Assembly (NCBI RefSeq): GCF_011759375.1
Contig: NZ_JAARML010000010.1
Coordinates: forward strand, 1-64,000
Source of the DNA: Paraflavitalea devenefica
GTDB taxonomy: Bacteria > Bacteroidota > Bacteroidia > Chitinophagales > Chitinophagaceae
Direction of reading: 5' to 3'
Length of the DNA: 64,000 nucleotides
Shown: one piece after another, positions 54,590 to 63,279 of the stretch
Numbering within the stretch: the first letter of the stretch is position 1
How the letters are laid out: each line of letters begins with the position of its first letter
Made by a program: the position numbers and the translations under genes
Notes under the pieces: model-generated
What the model saw: only the letters and a program-made list of their open reading frames with translations
The model's database searches: none
What the model was told of the DNA's origin: nothing

Positions 54590-55402
54590 TTATTGAGGAT
54601 TACTAAATGGGATGTAAGGTGTTTTGTAATTGAGGCCATTGGTGGTGCCGGCTGTTACATCTACTGTTACACCGGTTATTTTACCCGCCATATCCGATGC
54701 AAGAAAGGTGGCCGTATTGGCAATGTCTTCCAGCATAGGCAGTTTTTTAAGCATGGTATCATCTTCCAGTTTGCGGATGAAGGTGGCGGCAAATTCCGGC
54801 ATATTGGCCAGCGCTTCCCGGAAAGGCTTTGAATCCGGCGATCCGGCACTCCGGATGTTCACTACCCGGATGTTGTAAGGCCCCAGCTCCGTAGCCAGGT
54901 CGCGGGAGAACCCTTCAATAGCACAGCAGGCAGGACCAAAGCCGCCTACCAGCGGATAACCCAAAGCGCCAGGCGTGGCCGTTATGGACAGTATGACGCC
55001 CGATCGTTGCTTCATCATTACCCTGCCGGCCGCGGAGGCGGTTATAAACTGGGTTTCCATAGACACATTGATGGGGCGTATAAAATCGGCCAGGGCCATG
55101 TCTGTCAGGGGAACGTTCTGTGTGTCCTGCACATCAATCGCATTGAAAGAGACATCAACACTTCCGGCCTGGCTGATGCTGTTGATGTGCGCATTGACCG
55201 CCCGCTCGTCCAATGCATCTACCGGTGCTATGATGGCTGTGCCTCCCAACTCTCTGATATCATCCGCTACTTTTTGCAGGGACTCCATTTTATGGCCGGT
55301 CAGGTGCACGGTAGCTCCCTGCCGGGCAAAGGCGCGGGCAACGGCTCCCCCGACAGAACCACCGGCCCCATAAATGACGGCATTTTTGTTTTGTAACATC
55401 AT
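54590..55402 (-). CDS. Short-chain dehydrogenase/reductase lacking the catalytic YxxxK
   Basis: This 270-aa SDR-fold protein keeps the nucleotide motif GAGGSVGGAVA (12-22) and the catalytic-type serine (S139 in ILSITATPG). By alignment to the family pattern (active-site helix followed by GFSRDLATEL), the Tyr and Lys are replaced by F155 and C159. So it may be inactive as a dehydrogenase or use another chemistry. A fucose role (2-keto-3-deoxy-fuconate dehydrogenase) is tempting because fucose genes lie nearby, but it is convergent with the AraC gene and its own promoter lacks the type 2 element. Confidence 0.85.
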   Translation of the reverse strand: MMLQNKNAVIYGAGGSVGGAVARAFARQGATVHLTGHKMESLQKVADDIRELGGTAIIAPVDALDERAVNAHINSISQAGSVDVSFNAIDVQDTQNVPLTDMALADFIRPINVSMETQFITASAAGRVMMKQRSGVILSITATPGALGYPLVGGFGPACCAIEGFSRDLATELGPYNIRVVNIRSAGSPDSKPFREALANMPEFAATFIRKLEDDTMLKKLPMLEDIANTATFLASDMAGKITGVTVDVTAGTTNGLNYKTPYIPFSNPQ

Positions 55403-55424
55403 ACGCTATACTTTTTGCTTTACA

Positions 55425-55432
55425 CAAACTTA
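55425..55432 (-). promoter_or_regulatory. -7 box of the SDR gene
   Basis: TAAGTTTG on the minus strand matches the Bacteroidota -7 consensus TAnnTTTG and lies 22 bp before the ATG at 55402. No clear -33 element was found. Confidence 0.5.
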
Positions 55433-55523
55433 TTGCCTAAAAAAAGCCCGGAGGGTATGCCAGACTGACATTTTACGGGGGGTATTGCGACAATTGGTTA
55501 AATTGTTTAAAACTGCATGACCA

Positions 55524-56090
55524 ATGGACCAGTTCTTCCACATCCGGATGCTGATGAGCATTATTGTGAGCTTAAGCGTCGCTACTTTGCTAAAAGGGGT
55601 CGCTAAACTGATAGAACATCCCACACGGGTACGCCTGTACTGGGTACACCTCGCCTGGGTGTTTTTTATGTTCCTGTCTTTACTGGATTTCTGGTGGTGG
55701 GAGATCTTATTAAAGAAGGTAGCCGCCTGGAATTTTCAGTCGTATGTGTTCATTATCTGCTTCATTATTATTTATTATATCTCCTGCTCCCTGCTCTTCC
55801 CCGACGATATGAAGGAGTATAACGGGTACAAGGATTATTTTTATTCCAGGAGGAAGTGGTTCTTTTCGTTCCTGGGCATTTCGTTTTTCTTTGATGTGAT
55901 AGATACGCTTTTAAAAGGCATAGAACATTACCGTTCGTTGGGCACAGAATATATTATCCGCATAGCCATTCATGTGCTGTTGTGTATACTCGCCATCCGT
56001 TCCAGGAATGAGCGGTTCCATGCAGGGCTGGTGATTTTCTTTATTTTGTATAACCTGATTTGGGTGATCAGGAAATATTGGGTACTTTGA
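55524..56090 (+). CDS. Small integral membrane protein, function unknown
   Basis: I do not recognise a family. The 188-aa protein has about five hydrophobic segments (near residues 8-25, 40-58, 75-92, 112-130 and 145-185) with aromatic-rich turns such as LLDFWWWEILL. It has no signal peptide cleavage site, enzyme motif or conserved cysteine pair. It stands alone on the plus strand between an SDR gene and the GHKL gene, with small gaps on both sides. A hairpin GCCCC/GGGGC follows at 56098-56111 without a T tract. Confidence 0.75.
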   Translation: MDQFFHIRMLMSIIVSLSVATLLKGVAKLIEHPTRVRLYWVHLAWVFFMFLSLLDFWWWEILLKKVAAWNFQSYVFIICFIIIYYISCSLLFPDDMKEYNGYKDYFYSRRKWFFSFLGISFFFDVIDTLLKGIEHYRSLGTEYIIRIAIHVLLCILAIRSRNERFHAGLVIFFILYNLIWVIRKYWVL

Positions 56091-56158
56091 GCGGGTAGCC
56101 CCTAAAGGGGCAGGAAGACGTTTAACGTACCAAATCTACAAAGCGTAACCCCGATGGG

Positions 56159-58165
56159 CTAAACGATCTTACGCTGAATAGCGGCCGTATTGGAGGTGGC
56201 TGATTTCAGCGCCTGGGCGGCGGTATCAGGCGCTTCGTTGAGTGATTTTCTTTCCAGTTGCAGTTTGTCGTTCAGGAATTTGTGTTTCATTTCAAAGTCA
56301 TTGATGACCTCACTCCATTTCTTTACGAATATTTTATACTGGCCGGTTTTGAAGGCCAGTGATTTTTCACCATGGGGCCGGGCATTGTCCAGCGCCGCAG
56401 CTATTTCTCCCTTGTTGTTAAAATCGGCACCAATGAGGTAAAACTCCCAGCCCATGTTGTTGCCGTTGAACTGCGGCTCATTCATGATGACATTCATGTA
56501 TTTCTTTACCTGGGTCAGCTCCTGTTCGCCCAGCTTCAGGGCCGGGTGCTTGAGCTCCACCACAATGTTCCTTATTTCATTGGTGAGAATATCCTGCCGG
56601 CACAGGAATATGTCCATTTCCCGGTATTTGTCTTCATGATCAATAGACCGCACCTGCGCATCCCCGCGCAACAGGTAAACATGCCGCCTGAGCGCCTCTT
56701 CAAATTTGGGTTCTGCGGCAGTTACCAGGTGGTATTGTTCGCCAAAGATCCAGTAATGCGCCTCTACCAGTTTTTGCAAATGGTCCCTTTCGTTGGCCTT
56801 TAGTTCTTTGCGTATGATGAGGTCGCGCAGGGTATCAATGGTTTTATAGCGGTCTTCTATCAAACGGATGGTGTGGTTTACCCGGGCCAACCTCGTTACT
56901 TTGATGATCTCCGCCATCTGCTTCCTTTCTGCATGGGATAGCTCTACCACGCCATCGAGTATATCGAACAGCTTATCCCTTTCCAGGCTATCGAGCAGCA
57001 GGTTCAGCAGGCGCACAAAGGTCTTTTTCTGTTCGGTATTAAGGTTCAGGAATATTTTGGGCTGTACCTCGTAGAGGCCCCGCACCAGGTTTTCCAGTTC
57101 TATTTTACGGTGCACATCCCAGGGATTATCGCTGAATACCGGGAATATGTCATCCTGCTCATATTGGCTGATCAATATATCGGTATACTGCTTCAAATAA
57201 GGCTTGCGCTTATCCAGCAGGAAGGCGCTCAGCCGCTTGTGCAGGAACCTGAATACGGGATCAATGCGGGTACTCCCTATGAAAGCAAGCTGGGGATCGG
57301 TATTGCTGCCCTTGAATTTAAACTGGTTAAAGTAGGTACTTTTAATGTACACACTATGGTAGAAATGATCGCCTTTGTTATTGAGGGAAGTAAATTCTTT
57401 ATACCGCTCCCTGTTGTCTGCACCGATGTAATAGTATTTGGAAAACTCTTTGTTGATCTTTGCATTCCACCGTATGTATTTTACTTCAAATTGATTGTTG
57501 CTGTCTTCATGGTTCAGCATAAAGTGGTGCGTATCCCCTATGATGGCGGCGTAATCGAGCGGCACGCCATTGATCAATAAAGCATAGCCATTCTCCTTGT
57601 TTAGTTCCAGGTACCAGCCAAATTCCAGGCAAAGGAATTCCCCTAATTCTTCCTGCAGCTTGCTGTCAACAATGTCCGGCAGGATGTTGTAAAAGGTAAC
57701 AGTAGTACCGGTTTTCTTTTTTACCTCCCATACGCCGGAATCAGGGCTGTCGTATTTGTTGATCGTCTCAAATTTGATGTTGATGAAGTACTCATATTTC
57801 TTTTTCTTCTCTTCATATACGGTATTCCAGATGGCCTCTGCTGCAAATTTGAAAAAGGTAAGCCGCCCTACCCCATTCTTGCCATGTACGGCAGAGGTAT
57901 TCTTGGGCGAGTCTATTTCGATGGCCTTTTGCGAATCGAAGAAAGGGGAGAATTTTTCAGCCAGTTGGGAACGGTGAATGCCATAGCCATTGTCTATGAT
58001 CTCCATTTTAGCTATAAAGCCCAGGTTATTGGCCTCATAGTTCAGTTGAACAGTGGTTGCCTTTGCATCAAACCCATTCCAGATGTATTCGGCAATGGCC
58101 TGCCTGTAATCAAACCTGCTGAGTACTTTCTGAATACCTTTTCCTGTAATCTCAATGTTTGCCAT
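56159..58165 (-). CDS. GHKL ATPase fused to a Shedu-like PD-(D/E)XK nuclease domain, putative defence protein
   Basis: This 668-aa cytoplasmic protein joins two parts. Residues 1-200 form a GHKL (Hsp90/MutL/MORC-type) ATP site: E26, N30 and D33 in AEYIWNGFDA, D58-G60-G62 in IIDNGYGI, and G95-G98-G100 in GKNGVGRLTF. A linker of about 250 residues with helical character follows. Residues 460-610 look like the DUF4263/Shedu nuclease: EAHYWIFGEQYH, D518 in REMDIFL, E537 and K539 in VVELKHP, then QELTQVKKYM. Kinase histidines are absent, so it is not a sensor kinase. A nucleic-acid-targeting immune role is inferred. It is a single-gene unit preceded by an inverted repeat. Confidence 0.8.
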   Translation of the reverse strand: MANIEITGKGIQKVLSRFDYRQAIAEYIWNGFDAKATTVQLNYEANNLGFIAKMEIIDNGYGIHRSQLAEKFSPFFDSQKAIEIDSPKNTSAVHGKNGVGRLTFFKFAAEAIWNTVYEEKKKKYEYFINIKFETINKYDSPDSGVWEVKKKTGTTVTFYNILPDIVDSKLQEELGEFLCLEFGWYLELNKENGYALLINGVPLDYAAIIGDTHHFMLNHEDSNNQFEVKYIRWNAKINKEFSKYYYIGADNRERYKEFTSLNNKGDHFYHSVYIKSTYFNQFKFKGSNTDPQLAFIGSTRIDPVFRFLHKRLSAFLLDKRKPYLKQYTDILISQYEQDDIFPVFSDNPWDVHRKIELENLVRGLYEVQPKIFLNLNTEQKKTFVRLLNLLLDSLERDKLFDILDGVVELSHAERKQMAEIIKVTRLARVNHTIRLIEDRYKTIDTLRDLIIRKELKANERDHLQKLVEAHYWIFGEQYHLVTAAEPKFEEALRRHVYLLRGDAQVRSIDHEDKYREMDIFLCRQDILTNEIRNIVVELKHPALKLGEQELTQVKKYMNVIMNEPQFNGNNMGWEFYLIGADFNNKGEIAAALDNARPHGEKSLAFKTGQYKIFVKKWSEVINDFEMKHKFLNDKLQLERKSLNEAPDTAAQALKSATSNTAAIQRKIV

Positions 58166-58489
58166 AATACGCGCTTAACCTGTTAATATATTTAGCTAAA
58201 GTAGCGCTTTTAAACTAAATATATTAGTAGCACAAGAGGCATTTTTGCACATCCCCAGCCCTTTTTCACAAGGCCGGTTTCTGCGATATATTGACCAGTG
58301 TAAATCAGTGAAGTCGATGCGCCAATTGTTAAGCGAAATGAGGCTTTATCCTGTTTAAAAAGTATCAGTAGTTACAAATAAATAATTCTATCATAAAATA
58401 CTGATAATCCGGGATAAAAATATTAATTTGTACGGCGTAACTCTTTCCTGTGGAATAAAACTTTTTTAGCAAGTTCTAATTCCCGCAGC
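58166..58489. other. Divergent intergenic region with operator-like repeat
   Basis: This 324-bp AT-rich region separates the GHKL gene (minus) from the PAS kinase gene (plus). Its left end holds the 12-bp inverted repeat described separately. GCGCTT occurs twice (58171 and 58204). In the rest (58227-58489) I saw no open frame, RNA gene or clear -7 box, only A/T runs. Confidence 0.6.
58184..58226. repeat. Perfect 12-bp inverted repeat before the GHKL/nuclease gene
   Basis: TAATATATTTAG (58184-58195) and CTAAATATATTA (58215-58226) are perfect inverted copies separated by 19 bases. They lie 19-61 bp upstream of the ATG at 58165, where a promoter or operator is expected. The centre-to-centre distance of 31 bp is about three helical turns, so two dimers of a regulator on one face, or an RNA hairpin in the leader, are both possible. 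Confidence 0.75.
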
Positions 58490-60277
58490 GTGCCAACCAA
58501 ACAAACTGATAAGGTTAAGTACCATGACCTCCTTTTGCATCATATAAGTGATGCTGTCATATTTATAAATATCCAATCTGAAATTACCGGCTGGAATACT
58601 GCTGCAGGAAAACTGTACGGATTCGATGGACACATAACGCCGGGGCATTTACTGACCAGCATTCCGGGTATTGCCGGCACTTCCCTCCAGCAAATTATTG
58701 AAGAAGCGGTCGCTACCGGTGAGCATACCAACCTGGAAGAATATTTCGACAACTTTACGGGCCGGTGGCTGCAGGTAGACATACATCCCCTACCCGATGG
58801 TTATTTTATACTCACCAAGGATATCAGCACGAAAAAAGAAACCGAGCTGGCTTTAAAAAGAAGCGAGGAAAATTACCGGTTGCTGATAGAGCAGGCCCCT
58901 GATGCCATTACTATTTTTTCGGCTGAATGGAAGATGATACATGCCAATTCCAGTGCCTGTACGTTGTTCGGGTATAGCCTGCCCGAGTTCCTGCATATAG
59001 GTGCGCTTGAGATGGTTAGCCCGGACGACCTGGCCAAAACGCCCCCCCGGCTGACAGAGCTGCAAGCCGGAAAAATAGTAAAGGCGGAAAGAATATTACA
59101 GCGAAAAGACGGCAGTACTTTCTATGGCGAGTCGGTTACCCAAAAGATGCCCGATGGCAGGATCGTTTCTTTCGTACGGGACGTTACTGAAAGAAAAAAA
59201 GCAGAACTGGCCTTACAGGAAAGTGAAGCAAAATACCGCTTGTTGTTCTGCAATAGTCCGCTCCCCATGTTTGTGATGGAAATGGAAACCTACCGTTTCC
59301 TGGATGTAAACGAAGCGGTGGTCAACCATTATGGCTATACCCGGGAAGAGCTGCTGACGATGAGCGCCCTGGATATACGGCCGCCAGAAGACCTGGAGAA
59401 GTTTCATTGCAAGGTGGACCTGCCTTCCGATAAGCACAGCCGCGGGTATTACAGGCATTACAAGAAAAACAGGGAGCTTATTGATGTAGAAATTTTTGTT
59501 CATGACTTTGTGTACAAGGGCAGGCCGTCCCGCCTGGTGCTGGCTATTGATATCAGCATGAAGCTGGAAACACAGCGGAAGCTGCTGAAGACGACCGAAC
59601 AGTTGCGGGCCTTATCAGCCCATTTGCAGGACATCAGGGAAGAAGAGCGCACGAATATAGCGCGCGAGATCCACGATGAATTGGGACAACAGCTTACGAT
59701 ATTAAAAATGGATATCAGTTGGCTTAACCGGAAACTGGCTGAGTATGAAGACAGTTCGCTGGTACAACGCTCGAAGGAATCCTTAAAGATGCTGAATGAC
59801 ACGATCAAGATGGTGCGCAGGATTGCTACTGAGCTACGGCCCAGTATGCTGGATGACCTGGGATTGATATCGGCCATCCAGTGGCAAAGCCGGGAATTTG
59901 AGAGCAGGGCCGACATAAAGGTCAGTTTTGAATCGGATGTATCGGGCGTAAGCCTCCCCCCTCCTGTAGCCACTTCCCTTTTCAGGATTTACCAGGAAGC
60001 CCTTACGAATGTAGCCCGCCATGCACAAGCTCAACACATAACCTCCAGGCTGCAGGTAACCAATAACCACCTGCTGCTCCTGGTGAGCGATGATGGCTGT
60101 GGGTTTGATGTGAAGATACTGGGCGCCCAAAAAACGCTAGGCTTGCTGGGCATGAAGGAAAGGACCCTGATCATGGGAGGAGTTTTTGAAATAAGCAGTG
60201 TGCCGGGCAAAGGCACTACGATCCAGATAACCGTACCAATACCATCAAGTGACGCCCATGAAGATATTGATTGCTGA
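58490..60277 (+). CDS. PAS-domain sensor histidine kinase, NarX/HisKA_3 type
   Basis: This 595-aa cytoplasmic kinase begins at a GTG (58490); no ATG lies in frame nearby. Three PAS domains (about 12-115, 125-235 and 245-355) carry typical endings such as ILTKDISTKKE and FVRDVTERKKAE. The dimerisation domain has the phospho-histidine H395 in IAREIHDELGQQL, followed by the ATPase domain (about 485-590, with SDDGCGFD and LGLLGMKERT). It lacks membrane helices, so it should sense an internal signal such as redox state or a small molecule. Its end overlaps the response regulator by 20 bp, so they form a pair. Confidence 0.93.
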   Translation: MPTKQTDKVKYHDLLLHHISDAVIFINIQSEITGWNTAAGKLYGFDGHITPGHLLTSIPGIAGTSLQQIIEEAVATGEHTNLEEYFDNFTGRWLQVDIHPLPDGYFILTKDISTKKETELALKRSEENYRLLIEQAPDAITIFSAEWKMIHANSSACTLFGYSLPEFLHIGALEMVSPDDLAKTPPRLTELQAGKIVKAERILQRKDGSTFYGESVTQKMPDGRIVSFVRDVTERKKAELALQESEAKYRLLFCNSPLPMFVMEMETYRFLDVNEAVVNHYGYTREELLTMSALDIRPPEDLEKFHCKVDLPSDKHSRGYYRHYKKNRELIDVEIFVHDFVYKGRPSRLVLAIDISMKLETQRKLLKTTEQLRALSAHLQDIREEERTNIAREIHDELGQQLTILKMDISWLNRKLAEYEDSSLVQRSKESLKMLNDTIKMVRRIATELRPSMLDDLGLISAIQWQSREFESRADIKVSFESDVSGVSLPPPVATSLFRIYQEALTNVARHAQAQHITSRLQVTNNHLLLLVSDDGCGFDVKILGAQKTLGLLGMKERTLIMGGVFEISSVPGKGTTIQITVPIPSSDAHEDIDC

Positions 60278-60878
60278 TGACCATGCCATCGTGCGAAAAG
60301 GACTGAAACAGATATTGCTGGAAGGGTATCCTTTTGCCAGCGTGGAAGAATGTTCCAGCGCAGAAGAACTGATCAATAAAGCCATCACCGGTAAGTGGGA
60401 CGTGGTGATCACCGATATCTCGATGCCGGGGCGCAGCGGCCTCGATGCCCTGCAGCAGATACACTCCGCCCTTCCCAAGCTACCCATCCTGATACTTAGT
60501 ATGCACCCGGAAGAACAATATGCTATCCGCGCATTGAAAGCAGGTGCATCGGGTTATTGCAGTAAAGATTTTGCAGAAGAAGAACTGGTTACCGCCATTC
60601 AAAAGATACTGGCAGGCAAAAAATATATTACGCCCACCCTGGCAGAAACCTTACTTACACAATCAGAATTAAACCCTGTTTTGCACGAACGTCTTTCCGA
60701 CAGGGAGTTTGATGTATTCCAACTCCTGGCTTCCGGGAAGTCAGTATCTGAAATTGCAGACTTGCTTTCCTTAGGTTCCACCACGATCAGTACATACCGG
60801 GCACGTATTTTAGAAAAAATGAACCTGAAAAATAATACCGATATTATCCGGTATGCGCTCGACAATAAGCTGATCTAA
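60258..60878 (+). CDS. NarL/LuxR-family response regulator
   Basis: This 206-aa regulator has a receiver (phospho-acceptor D53 in VVITDISMPGRSG, acid pair DD at 7-8) and a LuxR-type helix-turn-helix (about 140-206, with LSDREFDVFQLLASGKSVSEIA). The ATG at 60258 is preferred over a GTG at 60249. It starts inside the 3' end of the kinase gene, indicating translational coupling and a cognate pair. Target genes cannot be told from the window. Confidence 0.93.
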   Translation: MKILIADDHAIVRKGLKQILLEGYPFASVEECSSAEELINKAITGKWDVVITDISMPGRSGLDALQQIHSALPKLPILILSMHPEEQYAIRALKAGASGYCSKDFAEEELVTAIQKILAGKKYITPTLAETLLTQSELNPVLHERLSDREFDVFQLLASGKSVSEIADLLSLGSTTISTYRARILEKMNLKNNTDIIRYALDNKLI

Positions 60879-60892
60879 CTTGTCCTCCTATT

Positions 60893-60958
60893 ATTGTCGC
60901 TTTGACAATCATCAACTTAATTAACCGACTAAGTGTTTTGTAGTATAAACTCTACAAA
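60893..60958 (+). other. Two small hairpins after the response regulator gene
   Basis: ATTGTC/GACAAT (60893-60909) and TTTGTAG/CTACAAA (60937-60958) can fold after the stop codon. Neither has a proper T tract, so termination is possible but weak. They separate the pair above from the next gene. Confidence 0.35.
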
Positions 60959-61000
60959 CTTGTCGTTCACCTTATTAGCTAAAATTCATAAGCTCCTCTA

Positions 61001-61032
61001 TTGACTCGGTGTCATTTTCACACTTAAATTTG
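61001..61032 (+). promoter_or_regulatory. Promoter of the single-domain response regulator
   Basis: TTGAC (61001) and a perfect -7 box TAAATTTG (61025-61032) are separated by about 20 bp, close to the Bacteroidota promoter consensus. The ATG follows 16 bp later. Confidence 0.55.
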
Positions 61033-61048
61033 TAGTAACGAATTACAA

Positions 61049-61444
61049 ATGAGTGTCGAAAAATTAACGGTATTGATCGTTGACGATTCAGCTCAACTCA
61101 GGACCCGGCTTAACGCTATCCTGCATGAAATTTCCTGTATTGCGCCGGTTTTAAATGCCGGCAATTACCAGGAAGCCTGCAGCGTACTTGAGAACACAGG
61201 CATCCATCTTGCGGTGCTTGATATCGGGTTGCCAGACAGAAGTGGCATTGAACTGCTGAAGTTTATTAATCAACAATACCCGGCCACCAAAGTGATCATC
61301 GTAAGCAATTATGCCAATTATGATTACCGGAAAGTTTGTTTGCTGGCGGGCGCTGTCCGGTTCTTTGATAAGTCGCATGAGTTTGACCAACTGGCCGGCG
61401 CCATAGAACAACTTTGTAAAGAGCTATTAACAACCAATGACTAA
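61049..61444 (+). CDS. Stand-alone CheY-like receiver protein
   Basis: This 131-aa protein is only a receiver domain: acid pair DD at 12-13 in LIVDDSAQ, phospho-acceptor D58 in AVLDIGLPDRSG, and K in FFDKSHEF. It has no DNA-binding or enzyme output, so it may pass phosphate on or act through protein contacts. It has its own promoter. The nearest possible partner is the short kinase at 61755. Confidence 0.9.
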   Translation: MSVEKLTVLIVDDSAQLRTRLNAILHEISCIAPVLNAGNYQEACSVLENTGIHLAVLDIGLPDRSGIELLKFINQQYPATKVIIVSNYANYDYRKVCLLAGAVRFFDKSHEFDQLAGAIEQLCKELLTTND

Positions 61445-61754
61445 AGAACAACGCTAAGTATCTGATATAACCCGGCAACCTGAAACATGAAAAACCAGTA
61501 TATAACAAAGTAAGCTTATCAAGGATCAGTACCCATGAAAGCGCCCCCTACACTACCGTAGGCTTTCGAATCCAATCCCCAAACCTTATCCGCGGGAAGC
61601 AACACAAAGACACGGGTGTTATTTCCCGGTTAGCAGCGGCCCCTAAACCTTTGCCTGATCAACAACTCCTACCCCTCTCACCAGGAAGGAGGATCCGTAC
61701 CCTATTTATGAAACCTTGACAGGCATTATTTGGAAAATTGCAAACTATTGAACA
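61445..61754. other. Gene-free stretch of 310 bp
   Basis: I found no supported gene, tRNA or strong hairpin here. A nine-codon ATG frame (61534-61560) is too short to believe. The sequence is less AT-rich than the other gaps, so an unrecognised small RNA or gene remnant cannot be excluded. Confidence 0.5.
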
Positions 61755-62474
61755 ATGGTTAGCATGGTACCCTCGAACAAGCACATAGAATGCCTCATCA
61801 ACGCAATGCATGAAATTGGTATTTCGCATAAAAAGAACCTGCTGAACCTTGTTTCCCGGGCTATCGTCCAGGCCCGGGAACAGGAGCGGGAAGAAATAGC
61901 CAGGGAATTGCATGACAACATTAATCAACTCATCATGGCCTCCAAACTGATGATTGATACGGCCAGGAAAGAAGAGCATCAACGCCAGGCCCTCCTGAAA
62001 AAAAGCGCCGCCACACTGGAGGAAGTAATCCATGAGATACGCAAGCTTTCGGGCTCCATGGCCACTCCCCACATCAAGGATTTTTGTTTACTGGAAGCTA
62101 TTGATCAACTCGTCTGCACTATTTCCTCGTGTAAAAACATGCGCATTGTTTTAAAGTACGACAGAATGATTGAAAGCCTGCTGGACCTGGAGCAAAAGAA
62201 GCAAGTATACAGGATCATACAGGAGCAATTCAACAATATCATCAAACACGCGGCAGCCTCCAAAGCTGTATTGTTAATAGAATACAGAAAAGACACCATC
62301 AGAATAAAGATAAAAGACAATGGCGTTGGCTTCGACCTGACCCAAAAAAGAAATGGCATTGGTCTTGCCAATATTGGAAAACGGGTAGCCCTGTTAAAAG
62401 GAGACCTCAATATTCTCTCTGCTATCAACCAGGGCTCCACGCTGGATGTGTGGTTCAGGGTACATGCTGCCTGA
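61755..62474 (+). CDS. Short soluble HisKA_3 histidine kinase without sensor domain
   Basis: This 239-aa protein is just a kinase core: H53 in IARELHDNINQLI, then the ATPase domain with EQFNNIIKHA, DNGVGFDL and NGIGLANIGKRV. No PAS, GAF or membrane region precedes it, so it must be driven by a partner. A second ATG three codons in is an equal start candidate. It may work with the receiver at 61049, which would form a small phospho-relay. It ends one base from the convergent DUF4159 gene. Confidence 0.88.
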   Translation: MVSMVPSNKHIECLINAMHEIGISHKKNLLNLVSRAIVQAREQEREEIARELHDNINQLIMASKLMIDTARKEEHQRQALLKKSAATLEEVIHEIRKLSGSMATPHIKDFCLLEAIDQLVCTISSCKNMRIVLKYDRMIESLLDLEQKKQVYRIIQEQFNNIIKHAAASKAVLLIEYRKDTIRIKIKDNGVGFDLTQKRNGIGLANIGKRVALLKGDLNILSAINQGSTLDVWFRVHAA

Positions 62475-62475
62475 C

Positions 62476-63102
62476 TTATGCCTGCATGGCATAGAGAATG
62501 ATATTCAGGCCAAACTTCGTATTGTCTTCCGCCATGAACCGCTTGTTGCGGAAATCGTAGTCCCACTCACAGCCATAATCCTTGTTACTGTACAGCACTC
62601 CCATACGGCCGTTGACCTCAATGGCCTTGAGGTAATCATGCACCAGGTCATCGCCCCATCCGTTCAGTTCAAAAGAAGTAGGCGGAGGCCCTTTTTCAAA
62701 GGTGAAAAAAGACCGGTATAGCTCATGCGTATTGGGTATTTTTTTAAGCGCCTGCGGACCAAAGGTAGCGGTCATCTGCGCTTCGAAGGATTTGGCAAAT
62801 AAGCCATCAATGTCATGGTTACAGTCATCCACAAACACAAAACCGCCATTCTGCACATATTTTTTAAAGTTGGCCTGCTCCCGGGCATCAAACTGCACCA
62901 GCTTGTGGCCGCTGAGGTAACAGAAGGGGGCGGAAAAGATATCCTCACTGCCCAGCTCTATGATCCGCTCCTGCGGATTTACAGGAATGGTAGTGTACTC
63001 CACCAGTGAGTTCAATAAATTTGAAGGCATGCGTTGGTCGGTATCCCAGTCGCCGGAACGGTATTTTAAACGGGAGAAAGTAAACTTGTTGCCTGGATAC
63101 AT
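62476..63102 (-). CDS. DUF4159 domain protein
   Basis: This 208-aa protein matches the DUF4159 pattern (FTFSRLKYRSGDWDTD, FVQNGGFVFVDDCNHD-type core with a flavodoxin/GATase-like fold, HELYRSFF). Family members often sit beside MoxR/DUF58 genes, and here a MoxR gene is divergent 177 bp away. No signal peptide is visible. Its biochemical role is unknown; a link to the MoxR complex is inferred from this recurring neighbourhood. Confidence 0.85.
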   Translation of the reverse strand: MYPGNKFTFSRLKYRSGDWDTDQRMPSNLLNSLVEYTTIPVNPQERIIELGSEDIFSAPFCYLSGHKLVQFDAREQANFKKYVQNGGFVFVDDCNHDIDGLFAKSFEAQMTATFGPQALKKIPNTHELYRSFFTFEKGPPPTSFELNGWGDDLVHDYLKAIEVNGRMGVLYSNKDYGCEWDYDFRNKRFMAEDNTKFGLNIILYAMQA

Positions 63103-63279
63103 AGCAGATTAAACTACATTAAAATGTTGATTTTTTGATGGCAGGCAAAAGAAAATGAACGGTTATGACGTCAAAAAGCCCGAACTTCCGTCGCTGCACG
63201 GGAGTTTTACTTCCCTGTCATCAACCTGCGGCCACCGCCATTGCTTTCCATTGAAACAAATGTTAATCAAAACTACTAT

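Noticed and set aside
56098..56111. GCCCC/GGGGC hairpin as a REP element or terminator
   Set aside because: A five-base stem without a T tract and without a second copy seen in the window.
56159..58165. Histidine kinase or chaperone reading of the GHKL protein
   Set aside because: There is no HisKA histidine, receiver or Hsp90 middle domain, and the C-terminus has nuclease-type motifs.
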